Part shown: positions 7,688 to 14,368 of the stretch, piece by piece
Layout: each line of letters begins with the position of its first letter
Position numbering within the stretch: the first letter of the stretch is position 1
Assembly (NCBI GenBank): GCA_043775075.1
Contig: JAYVSS010000348.1
Coordinates: 1-19,041, forward strand
DNA from: JANLQX01 sp043775075
GTDB lineage: Bacteria; Actinomycetota; Acidimicrobiia; Acidimicrobiales; JANYDT01
Direction: 5' to 3'
DNA length: 19,041 nt
Made by a program: the position numbers and the translations under genes
The notes under the pieces: model-generated
Told to the model about the DNA's origin: nothing
Seen by the model: only the letters and a program-made list of their open reading frames with translations
The model's database searches: none

Positions 7688-9223
7688 ATGTGGACAACGG
7701 TGGCGGAGGTTGGTGCCGACGGCATGAACGGTGCAGGAGAATGGGCGGCTGTGTACTCCTCGCCGTCTGCCGCTGCTCTGCTCACTGCCGGGTTGGACGA
7801 CATCCGGCGGACCGGGGCGCTTCCGGGAGAGTTCAGCGCCGAGGTCCTGGCCCAAGCAGACGCGGCGGTCACCGCTGGTGTGGACCGAGTCGGTCGTGTG
7901 GACCTCACCGACGAACACTTCGCCACGCTCGACCCGGCCACCTCGACCGACCTCGACCAGGCGTTTGCGCTGACGCTCGACGCGGACACGTTCGTGCTTC
8001 GCTACGCCATTGCCGACGTTGGCGCCGTCGTTCCCCGAGGCAGCGTGCTTGAGGCCGAGGCATGGAAGCGAGCAAGCACCCTGTACCTGCCGGACGAAAA
8101 GATTCCGCAGTATCCACGCCAGCTGTCCGAAGGAACGGCGAGTCTCCTTCCGAACGTGGACCGTGCGGCAATTGTCCTCACGGTCTCCCTCGGACCGGAC
8201 CTCGTGCCGGTGCTTCGCGGCGTGGAGCGCGCCGTCGTTCGCAGCAAAGCAAAGCTCGCATACGAAACGTGTTCACCCTCCGATGCCCATCCGCTGCTGG
8301 CCTCGTTCGCCGCTCGCATGGCCGAGAGCGACCAAGCCCGCGGGGCCGAACGGGTGCAGCGACCGGAGCAGGAAATCGAACATGACCCGGCGGCCCCCGG
8401 CGAACTGATCCTGCGGTTTCGTTCGCTGACCGAGAGCGAGCGGGCGAACGCCGCGATGTCACTAGCAGCGAACCTGGCGGTGGCGGCATTGTTCGTGGCC
8501 CGGGGGGTTGGATTGTTTCGAGATCTCGACAACCCCAACTCACGGGACGTCGCGAGTTTGCGGCGAACAGCGAAGGCGCTCGGCCTGGCCTGGTCCGACG
8601 ACGAGGAACTACGCGATGTGCTGCGCCGTTTGCGTCCGGATGATCCGATCGACGCCACGTTCTCCCTCGCCGTGCGCCGGGCGGGCGGCGGCGCGGTCTA
8701 CCGGATGTATCGCCCGACGGGTCCAGGCGGCGAACTGCGATCCGACGCCAAGACCGGCGCGCCCGCCGGACCGTGGCACGCCGCCATGGGCGCCCCGTAC
8801 GCCCACGCCACGGCGCCGCTGCGTCGGCTCGCCGATCGGTATGTCCTCGATCTTGCGGTTGCGTTGATGGCCGGGGTTGCCGTGTCCGTCGACGATGCGG
8901 TCACCCTCGACCGGCTGCCTCCGGTCATGGCGGCGGTGGGCTCACTGGCGTCGAGGGTGGAGCGAGACTGCATCGATCTGGTGGAGGCTGTCACCCTGCT
9001 CGGGCGAGACAGCGAGGTGTTCGACGGGGTAGTGGCCGAAGACGCCGGACCAACTTCGGTCGTTCACCTCATGAACGAAGGCATCCGTATTCGGCTGAAG
9101 CTGGCCGATGCCGTGGCTGGCGATGCTGTTCGACTTCGTTTGGTGACCGCTGACCCGGCGAAACGAACGTTGACCTTCGAGCTGATTCAACCGGTTGAAC
9201 CCGTCGCCGACCCGTCGGCTTAG
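7688..9223 (+). CDS. RNB-domain exoribonuclease II/R-like protein, DLDQ variant
   Basis: This protein of about 511 residues resembles the catalytic domain of RNase II/R, the processive 3'-5' exoribonucleases. The metal-site motif is LDPATSTDLDQAF: Asp82, Asp88 and Asp90 correspond to three of the four RNase II aspartates, and the fourth is Gln91. Downstream are the GLFRDLDNPN segment and YAHATAPLRRLADRYV, the equivalent of the conserved TSPLRR motif with its RNA-phosphate arginine. The N-terminal cold-shock domains of RNase II are missing or very reduced; the last ~60 residues could form a short S1-like barrel. The start is uncertain: ATG 7688 was taken, while ATG 7724 has a GGAGG at 7705-7709 with an overlong 14-nt gap. 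The stop overlaps the htpX stop by 4 bp. Confidence 0.88.
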   Translation: MWTTVAEVGADGMNGAGEWAAVYSSPSAAALLTAGLDDIRRTGALPGEFSAEVLAQADAAVTAGVDRVGRVDLTDEHFATLDPATSTDLDQAFALTLDADTFVLRYAIADVGAVVPRGSVLEAEAWKRASTLYLPDEKIPQYPRQLSEGTASLLPNVDRAAIVLTVSLGPDLVPVLRGVERAVVRSKAKLAYETCSPSDAHPLLASFAARMAESDQARGAERVQRPEQEIEHDPAAPGELILRFRSLTESERANAAMSLAANLAVAALFVARGVGLFRDLDNPNSRDVASLRRTAKALGLAWSDDEELRDVLRRLRPDDPIDATFSLAVRRAGGGAVYRMYRPTGPGGELRSDAKTGAPAGPWHAAMGAPYAHATAPLRRLADRYVLDLAVALMAGVAVSVDDAVTLDRLPPVMAAVGSLASRVERDCIDLVEAVTLLGRDSEVFDGVVAEDAGPTSVVHLMNEGIRIRLKLADAVAGDAVRLRLVTADPAKRTLTFELIQPVEPVADPSA

Positions 9224-10149
9224 AGTTCGCGCAGCGCCGCAATACGCTCGCCTATCGGCGGGTGCGTATCGAACATACGGTTGATGCGAGATAGTTTGCG
9301 CTCGTTGCCGGGGACTTCTTCAGACTCACTGCGCGGAATCGGTGACTCGATCCAGAGGTGCGCCGTGGCCCGAGACCCGGAATGCACCACGGTCTGATCG
9401 TCCCGCAACTTCTCAAGTGCACTTATCAACCCAGGCGGATAGCGGGTCATGGTCACGGCACTCAGATCGGCCAACGATTCGCGCCGACGAGACACAGCGA
9501 ACTGCATCAATTTGGCGACAATGGGTGTCAGTACGAGAAGCACGATGCCCAGCACCGCCATGAGTTGTGCGGCACCGTTGGAATTGTCGGACCGATCATT
9601 GCGGTGGCGCGGGCCTCCCCACCACAGGAACCGCATCGCCCAATCCGACATCAGCGCCACGACACCGACCATCGTGACGGCGAGCGTGGACACGAGGATG
9701 TCGCGGTTCTTCACATGCGAAAGTTCGTGGGCCAACACCGCTTCGAGTTCCACGCGGTTCATCTTGGCGAGCAGGCCCGTGGTCACGGCGATGGCTGCAT
9801 GCTTCGGATCCCGACCGGTGGCGAATGCGTTCGGGGCGTCGTCTTCGATCACATACAGCCTCGGTTTGGGTAGACCACTGGCAATGCAGAGACCCTCAAC
9901 GAGGTTGTGATAGCGGGCATACTCGGTTTGGTCGGCGGGTCGGGCGTGGCTCATGGCCAACGCCACGGCGTCGCTCTTCCAATACGCCAGAAGCGACGTG
10001 GCGAGAGTAAAGACCAGCGCCAGAATGAGGCCGACAGGGCCCCCCCCGACGACGGCGTTAAACGCCCACGAGGCCGCCAACACCACCAATACGAAGGACG
10101 AAATAAGCACGATCGAGCGGCGTCGATTCGACGCAACGGCGTCAAACAC
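9220..10149 (-). CDS. htpX: HtpX-like membrane metalloprotease (M48)
   Basis: HtpX proteases cleave damaged or misfolded inner-membrane proteins at the cytosolic face. The 309-residue sequence has the zinc motif HELSH (141-145) and a downstream glutamate ligand in SRRRESLAD (Glu224; the family usually has REYxAD). Four hydrophobic segments are visible at about 12-34, 37-57, 151-172 and 196-216. The start is GTG, fixed by AAGGAG at 10156-10161 with a 6-nt spacer. It follows lemA by 45 bp on the same strand, a frequent bacterial pairing. At its 3' end it overlaps the convergent RNB gene by 4 bp, so no room is left for a terminator between them. Confidence 0.95.
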   Translation of the reverse strand: MFDAVASNRRRSIVLISSFVLVVLAASWAFNAVVGGGPVGLILALVFTLATSLLAYWKSDAVALAMSHARPADQTEYARYHNLVEGLCIASGLPKPRLYVIEDDAPNAFATGRDPKHAAIAVTTGLLAKMNRVELEAVLAHELSHVKNRDILVSTLAVTMVGVVALMSDWAMRFLWWGGPRHRNDRSDNSNGAAQLMAVLGIVLLVLTPIVAKLMQFAVSRRRESLADLSAVTMTRYPPGLISALEKLRDDQTVVHSGSRATAHLWIESPIPRSESEEVPGNERKLSRINRMFDTHPPIGERIAALREL

Positions 10150-10155
10150 GAGCGG

Positions 10156-10161
10156 CTCCTT
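10156..10161 (-). promoter_or_regulatory. Ribosome-binding site of htpX (fixes the GTG start)
   Basis: AAGGAG on the minus strand lies 6 nt upstream of GTG 10149. It is one of the strongest Shine-Dalgarno sites in the window and decides the start codon. Confidence 0.85.
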
Positions 10162-10194
10162 GGGTCGGGTGGGGGAGGCGAGCGGAAAGGATGA

Positions 10195-10743
10195 CTAGAA
10201 CTTCACGCTGACCGGGCCACGGTCGACTTCGTCAGTTTGGAAATACTCACGTTGGGCGAACTTGAACTGTTTCGCCAAAACGTTGGAGGGAAAGCTTTGG
10301 ATTTTGGTGTTGTAGGCGCGCACTTCGTCGTTGAAATACTGACGGGAGTAGGCGATCTTGTCTTCGGTCCCGGTGAGTTCTTCCTGCAATTGGAGGAAGT
10401 TCTGGTTCGCTTTGAGATCGGGATAGGCCTCGCCCAGGGCGAAGAGGTTCTTGAGGGTTCCGCTGAGGTTGTTTTCCGCTGCGGCGATATTGCCTTCGCC
10501 CTTGGCGGAAAGAGCCGAGTTCCGAGCGGTAATCACGGCTTCGAGTGTGGACTTCTCGTGCGCTGCATAGCCCTTGACGGTTTCGACGAGATTGGGGATG
10601 AGGTCGTGGCGACGCTTGAGTTGCACGTCGATCTGGGCCCATCCGTTTTCGATGCGATTACGCACCCGGACGAGGCCGTTGTACTGCACGACCACGTAGA
10701 TCACCACGACAGCGAGGATGGCGAGAACGATAAGAAAAGGCAT
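10195..10743 (-). CDS. lemA: LemA family membrane protein
   Basis: The 182-residue protein has one N-terminal membrane helix (about 3-20) followed by a long helical domain. The family signature follows directly: YNGLVRVRNRIENGWAQIDVQLKRR, then HDLIPNLVETVKGYAAHEKSTLE and, later, ANQNFLQLQEELTGTEDKIAYSRQYFND. The N-terminus is expected to be short and outside, with the helical bundle on one side of the membrane. Function is poorly defined; LemA genes commonly sit next to M48 proteases, as here with htpX 45 bp downstream. The ATG at 10743 is well placed but has no clear Shine-Dalgarno. Confidence 0.95.
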   Translation of the reverse strand: MPFLIVLAILAVVVIYVVVQYNGLVRVRNRIENGWAQIDVQLKRRHDLIPNLVETVKGYAAHEKSTLEAVITARNSALSAKGEGNIAAAENNLSGTLKNLFALGEAYPDLKANQNFLQLQEELTGTEDKIAYSRQYFNDEVRAYNTKIQSFPSNVLAKQFKFAQREYFQTDEVDRGPVSVKF

Positions 10744-10859
10744 ACAACCATCATCGCACGGCTGATCGGGCGCCCTCCGGTTCCGGCCGCCTCACATGTA
10801 TCCGCTGTGACGCAAACGATTGGGGCATGGCTGAACCCCCGCTCATTGGTGATCATTCG

Positions 10860-10883
10860 CAGCTGAGTCTCCCGACTCAGCTG
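10860..10883. promoter_or_regulatory. Perfect 10-bp inverted repeat, 4-nt spacer
   Basis: CAGCTGAGTC is followed by TCCC and then its exact reverse complement. The element ends 7 bp before the GGAG site of the downstream small frame. It could be an operator for a dimeric regulator or an mRNA hairpin in the leader. No T-run follows on either strand, so it is not a classical terminator. Confidence 0.7.
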
Positions 10884-10899
10884 ATCTCACGGAGACTTC

Positions 10900-11010
10900 G
10901 TGAACAATGCGTTCGTGTTCCCCGCCAATGCCTGGTCGAACTGGTCCGGGTCGTCCTGGAGCGGTTCGTCGTGGAGTGGATCGTCGTGGAGCAGCTCGAA
11001 CTGGGCTTAG
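10900..11010 (+). CDS. Small 36-residue protein with WSGSS pentapeptide repeats (putative)
   Basis: The frame starts with GTG, 5 nt after GGAG (10891-10894), and ends with TAG. The product opens VNNAFVFPANAWSN, followed by three exact WSGSS units (residues 15-29), then WSSSN and a final Trp-Ala; Trp recurs every five residues from 15 to 35. Over half of the protein is Ser, Trp and Gly. Similar W-S-G-S-S runs are known to me at the C-terminus of secreted actinobacterial S8 (subtilisin-like) peptidases, so this is either a stand-alone small protein or a remnant of such a tail. An in-frame TGA at 10882-10884 prevents a longer protein here. The flanking hairpins favour an independent gene. No signal peptide is visible and no function can be assigned. 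Confidence 0.5.
   Translation: MNNAFVFPANAWSNWSGSSWSGSSWSGSSWSSSNWA
10936..11010. repeat. 15-bp imperfect tandem repeats, five units
   Basis: Units start at 10936, 10951, 10966, 10981 and 10996. The inner three are of the form TCGTCSTGGAGYRGN, and the outer two both begin TCGAACTGG. The plus-strand reading gives the WSGSS pentapeptide; both other plus frames and the minus strand also give periodic but less ordered peptides. Confidence 0.85.
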
Positions 11011-11016
11011 TGATTT

Positions 11017-11047
11017 CGCCCTCGAGGCGCACCACCGCCTTAGGGCG
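11017..11047 (+). terminator. Hairpin after the small WSGSS frame, terminator-like without U-tract
   Basis: The arm CGCCCT pairs with AGGGCG. After one bulged C, GAGGCG pairs with CGCCTT (one G-T wobble), giving 12 bp around the loop CACCAC. It begins 6 bp after the TAG of the small frame. There is no following T-run, so termination would be of the U-less kind proposed for actinobacteria, or the element is only a 3'-stabilising hairpin. Confidence 0.5.
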
Positions 11048-11196
11048 CGAATGACGGCGTTCGGGTGGCGGCGTCGGGCGGCAGACAAACAGCGCTCACC
11101 GTGCCACTCCGGGAAATCACCGTTTGGTCTTGAAGAACACCCATAACGCAGCGCTTGTATTCCGGCGCTGTAGTCGGGCGATCGTGAGAGACGATT

Positions 11197-12267
11197 TCAG
11201 GACTGCAGAAGTCGTTCGTAGCGTTGGGCGTAGAGCGTGGCGAGGGCATCGAAGGAATATTCGTTCGCCCGTTTGGTGCCTTCAGCTCGGAGTTCGGCCG
11301 CTAGGTCGGGCTCAGTAAGGACTCGATTCAGGGCCTTGGCCAGGGCCTCCACATCGCCGGCGGGGGTCAGGATCGAATCGAGTTTGTCTCGCGCCACCAG
11401 CCGGTAACCGTCGATATTAGAGGCGATCACCGGTGTGCCGGCGGCCATGGACTCAAGCAGCACGACCCCGAAGGATTCACCGCCGAGCGACGGCGCGCAG
11501 TACACGCTGGCGGCGCGCCACCGGCGGGCCAGTTCTTCGTCCCGAATTCGGCCGAGCCACTGGATGCGGGGATCGCCGTAACTGGCCTTGAGAGCGTCGG
11601 TCTGCGGACCGGTGCCGACGATCCACGCTTGAATATCGCCGGGAACCGTTTCCAGGGCGCGGAGGAGGACTTCGAGGCCTTTGCGGGGTTCGTGACGACC
11701 GACGAAGAGCACCGTTGGGGCCTCGGTGGGCCACGGCTCGGGTTGGCGGAATCGATCGAGGTCTACGCCATTGAACAGCACGTCGTATTCCCCGCCCAGG
11801 GCGCTGTGGGCCATGGCCGCCGCAGCTTCGCTCACCGCGCACCGTAGGTCAATGCGGTTGGCCAGGCGCTTGACGACGCCTCGGAAGCGTTTGTAGGACT
11901 CGCTTTCCCCGGCCAGGTGGAACGTGCCGACGATCGGGGCGTCCTTCAGGACGAGCGCCGTCATCGTGCACCCCGGAACCAGCGGTTCGTGGAGGTGTAG
12001 CAGGTCAAACCGCTCGTTCGTTAATGCCCGCCACGTACGCAGGGCCGCCGACGGATCGGGGGCTATGGGGGCGACGGAACCGTTGGTGGCAAACGGAATG
12101 GCGTTGCCGAGGGTGATGATGCCGGGTTCAGGAGGCGGTCCGTCGCACGGGCCGAGCACCTTGCAATCGTGGCCCTGCCGACGCAACGCCCGCGCTAGAC
12201 CGAGCACCTGCCCCTGTACTCCGCCTGGAAGCGACAGCGAGTACGGGCTGAACATCCCGATCCGCAT
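11197..12267 (-). CDS. pimA: PimA-like GT4 glycosyltransferase (phosphatidylinositol mannosyltransferase)
   Basis: This 356-residue GT-B enzyme resembles PimA, which transfers mannose from GDP-mannose to phosphatidylinositol at the inner membrane face. The N-terminus RIGMFSPYSLSLPGGVQGQV matches the PimA opening with the GGVQ loop. His117 in GTFH, Arg191/Lys196 in GRHEPRKGL and Glu264/Glu272 in GESFGVVLLESMAAGTPV are the expected donor-site residues of the family. It has no membrane helix, as for PimA, which binds membranes peripherally. It follows the acyltransferase and the CDP-alcohol phosphatidyltransferase, which matches the mycobacterial order and supports the role. The gap to the acyltransferase stop is 127 bp. 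Another GT4 acceptor is possible but less likely. Confidence 0.87.
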   Translation of the reverse strand: MRIGMFSPYSLSLPGGVQGQVLGLARALRRQGHDCKVLGPCDGPPPEPGIITLGNAIPFATNGSVAPIAPDPSAALRTWRALTNERFDLLHLHEPLVPGCTMTALVLKDAPIVGTFHLAGESESYKRFRGVVKRLANRIDLRCAVSEAAAAMAHSALGGEYDVLFNGVDLDRFRQPEPWPTEAPTVLFVGRHEPRKGLEVLLRALETVPGDIQAWIVGTGPQTDALKASYGDPRIQWLGRIRDEELARRWRAASVYCAPSLGGESFGVVLLESMAAGTPVIASNIDGYRLVARDKLDSILTPAGDVEALAKALNRVLTEPDLAAELRAEGTKRANEYSFDALATLYAQRYERLLQS

Positions 12268-12394
12268 ACGCCCACCAGCCTACGCCGGGGCCGACCACCT
12301 CGCTCCGCCAGCGGCCTCGGAGTTGTTTTGCTGGCGCTGGGCGAGTTGGTGCAGTGCTGTGCCGCAACGAGTGAGACGGTGTCAGGCGACGGTG

Positions 12395-13402
12395 TCAAGC
12401 GGGGGAGTGGAGGTGGACGTACCCGGGGTCGGAAGGCCAGACCGGCTGGAGCACATGCCACTGGGTCGGTTCGGCGGCGATCATCGATTCGAGTTCGTTG
12501 GCCACGAGTTGCGTCAGCTCGGCAATGTCGGCCCGGAGTTTCCCGGAGCGCTCGAACTGGATCGCTGGCTTGATGACCCCTTCGACGTATCCGTCGCGCT
12601 GATAAACCACGTTCGGGAAGATGGCGGCACCGGTGCGTAACGACAGGGTGGCCGGGCCCGCGGGCATGGTGGTTTGCTCGCCGAAAAACGTCACCGGGAC
12701 GCCACCCCCGCCAATATCGCGATCGCACAGGAGGCCGACGACGCCGTTGCGACGAAGGGTCCCGATGAGCTCGGTTCCGGCCTTCGGATCGTCGAGGGCA
12801 ACCACGTGCATGTGATTGCGGGTGCGTTGCTCCACGAACCAGTCGAACAACTCGGGCGGTTGGACCCGTTCGGCCACCGTGGTGAGACCCCACCGGTGGG
12901 CCACCCAGGTTCCGCCGTAGTCCCACGCTCCCATGTGGGGCATGGCCATAATGGCGCCGTTGCCCCGGGCCAGGGCGTCGTCGACGAGCGAGGCATTGGT
13001 CGCGAGGATCCCCGCGTTGACCACCTCGGTCGACGCTCCGTTCATCCGCATCATGTCCACCCAGTATCGGGTGTAGCTGAGAAAAACCTGGTCAACACGG
13101 CTATCTAACTCCTCTGCCGTCAATCGACGGCCGGCGAGACGCTGTTGATGGCGCGCCGCCATAGCCCGCTGCGACGCCGAGAAATGGGGCAGGGCGAAGG
13201 CTGCGGCACGGGCGATTCCGTCGGCCACCGGGGAAGGCATGACCCGGGCGAGGGTCGACGCCGCCCGGTACGCCGGGGTGACGAGCCGACGGGTGACCCG
13301 AGACGTGACGCGGTGCTGGGCGGCAGCTAAACGGGCGAACACCCCTACCGCGGTTCGGGTCGAAGAGGGATGCAGACTGGCGCTCTCGTCGGAGTGGCTC
13401 AC
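12395..13402 (-). CDS. PatA-like lipid acyltransferase (phosphatidylinositol mannoside acyltransferase)
   Basis: This 335-residue LpxL/HtrB/PatA-superfamily enzyme probably adds a fatty acyl chain to the mannose of phosphatidylinositol mannoside. The catalytic HxxxxD motif is in MPHMGAWDYGG (His156, Asp161), followed by a glutamate in AERVQPPELFDWF (Glu178) and by CDRDIGGGGVPVTFFGE and GPATLSLRTGA, as in PatA. The GTG at 13402 overlaps the pgsA stop as GTGA (4 bp), which decides this start over an 81-residue longer antisense-like extension to 13645 and implies translational coupling. Its position between pgsA and pimA is that of Rv2611c in M. tuberculosis. Confidence 0.9.
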   Translation of the reverse strand: MSHSDESASLHPSSTRTAVGVFARLAAAQHRVTSRVTRRLVTPAYRAASTLARVMPSPVADGIARAAAFALPHFSASQRAMAARHQQRLAGRRLTAEELDSRVDQVFLSYTRYWVDMMRMNGASTEVVNAGILATNASLVDDALARGNGAIMAMPHMGAWDYGGTWVAHRWGLTTVAERVQPPELFDWFVEQRTRNHMHVVALDDPKAGTELIGTLRRNGVVGLLCDRDIGGGGVPVTFFGEQTTMPAGPATLSLRTGAAIFPNVVYQRDGYVEGVIKPAIQFERSGKLRADIAELTQLVANELESMIAAEPTQWHVLQPVWPSDPGYVHLHSPA

Positions 13403-14205
13403 TTGCCGGAGCGCTGCTTCACACGCTCGCGCCACGCCTCGATCGACGCGCCGACGCGGCGGCCGCGCTCTTCGTTCCATGTTTTCCACGGAGTGGCCGC
13501 GGTACGACGATCGTTGGTGGCATCGCGATGCCGTCGGCGACGAGCGGTTTGTTCCTGGCGCAAGGCTCGGCGGGCGGCGGCGACATCGGCCCAGACGACC
13601 TTTTCCGGTTTCACCGGCAATGGCGGCTTCTCCGCCTGACGCCACACCTTGACGAATCGCTGCACCGCCGTCAACGAAACCAGCACCAACATGACCGACA
13701 AAATACCGATTAACAGGCTGGGAAAGATGAGACCGACCGCCAGAGCGATAATTCGTTCGGCCCGCTCCATGAGGCCGCCTTTGGCCGAGAACCCGTAGAT
13801 TTCAGCCTTGGCTCGCTGGTACGAGATCAGCGTGGACGCCCCCAAAACGGCGAATCCGAGCATGGCGATCCGCCCGCCATGGCGTTCCTCGAGATACCAG
13901 GTGATGCCGCCGAGGAGGAAGGCGTCGGTGACCCGGTCGGCGACCGAATCAAAGAACGCCCCACGGATGCTCGACGTATTCGAGGCCTTGGCCACGGCTC
14001 CGTCGAACAGATCCGGCAGCGCCGACGCGAGGAGCAGGACGAATCCCCACCGGGGGTGTCCTGAGCCGACGACGACCGCCGTGGCAACGGACATGAGTAG
14101 CCCGATGGCTGTGAGGTGGTCCGGCGTAATTCCGAGCCGGGCAAGTCCGCGGCCGATTGGTTTCACGGCCTTATCCGTGACGGTGCGTGCATACCCGTCG
14201 AACAA
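13399..14205 (-). CDS. CDP-alcohol phosphatidyltransferase (probable phosphatidylinositol phosphate synthase)
   Basis: This 268-residue membrane enzyme joins a CDP-diacylglycerol lipid to an alcohol, probably inositol phosphate given the pimA/patA neighbours. The family signature is DLFDGAVAK-x8-G-x3-D-x3-D, with Asp65, Asp68, Asp86 and Asp90 as metal and catalytic residues; the usual arginine after the first half (AR) is lysine (Lys73). Several membrane helices follow, then a very basic C-terminal tail (RRALRQEQTARRRRHR). The start is TTG 14205, chosen for the GGAGGT at 14212-14217 with 6-nt spacing and the family-like LFDGYARTVTDKAVKPI opening; the frame also runs up to 14337 but with unlike residues. 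It shares GTGA with the downstream acyltransferase. Confidence 0.9.
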   Translation of the reverse strand: MFDGYARTVTDKAVKPIGRGLARLGITPDHLTAIGLLMSVATAVVVGSGHPRWGFVLLLASALPDLFDGAVAKASNTSSIRGAFFDSVADRVTDAFLLGGITWYLEERHGGRIAMLGFAVLGASTLISYQRAKAEIYGFSAKGGLMERAERIIALAVGLIFPSLLIGILSVMLVLVSLTAVQRFVKVWRQAEKPPLPVKPEKVVWADVAAARRALRQEQTARRRRHRDATNDRRTAATPWKTWNEERGRRVGASIEAWRERVKQRSGK

Positions 14206-14211
14206 CGAAAC

Positions 14212-14217
14212 ACCTCC
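14212..14217 (-). promoter_or_regulatory. Ribosome-binding site fixing the TTG start of the CDP-alcohol phosphatidyltransferase
   Basis: GGAGGT on the minus strand, 6 nt upstream of TTG 14205, is a near-perfect Shine-Dalgarno site. It is the reason to accept a rare TTG start and discard the longer frame. Confidence 0.85.
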
Positions 14218-14368
14218 AGCGAACTCTCGTAGGGCCAGACGAAGTTCCGGGCCACCAAATTGCCGACCAAAACTAGCGTCTGGTGGTCTGGCGCAGAGAC
14301 AACTAGAGCGCCCAGGCGCCCGAGACGATGGCGACAACTAACCGAGATCGGTGGCGCGTTCGAGGCCA

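Larger units (their letters stand above)
10744..11196. other. Gap between lemA and pimA with a small-gene module
   Basis: This 453-bp stretch has no conventional gene. It holds a perfect inverted repeat (10860-10883), a 36-codon plus-strand frame (10900-11010) with a Shine-Dalgarno, and a hairpin just after it (11017-11047). The left part, 10744-10859, must contain the lemA 5' region; no certain promoter was recognised. In 11048-11196 I see only a weak inverted repeat (CAGCGC at 11149-11154 with GCGCTG at 11165-11170), which could fold in the pimA 3' region, and nothing else. Confidence 0.6.

Noticed and set aside
10827..11054. 75-codon plus-strand frame across the same gap
   Set aside because: It includes both arms of the palindrome and reads the 15-bp repeats out of phase with the WSGSS frame; it has no Shine-Dalgarno and an atypical composition.
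10843..11088. 81-codon minus-strand frame in the gap
   Set aside because: Arg/Pro-rich composition typical of non-coding GC-rich DNA; no ribosome-binding site or recognisable motif.
11040..11249. 69-codon minus-strand frame overlapping the 3' end of pimA
   Set aside because: It overlaps the glycosyltransferase in another frame and shows no conserved features.
12375..12397. Direct repeat GACGGTGTCA twice at 13-bp spacing near the end of the PatA-like gene
   Set aside because: Only two copies, partly overlapping the stop codon, with no palindromic character; no reason to assign a function.
13403..13645. 81-residue N-terminal extension of the PatA-like frame
   Set aside because: It overlaps pgsA out of frame; the GTGA junction at 13399-13402 gives a normal start.
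14308..14319. GCGCC/GGCGC inverted repeat upstream of the pgsA-like gene
   Set aside because: The loop is only two bases unless the stem is shortened to 4 bp; likely chance in GC-rich DNA.
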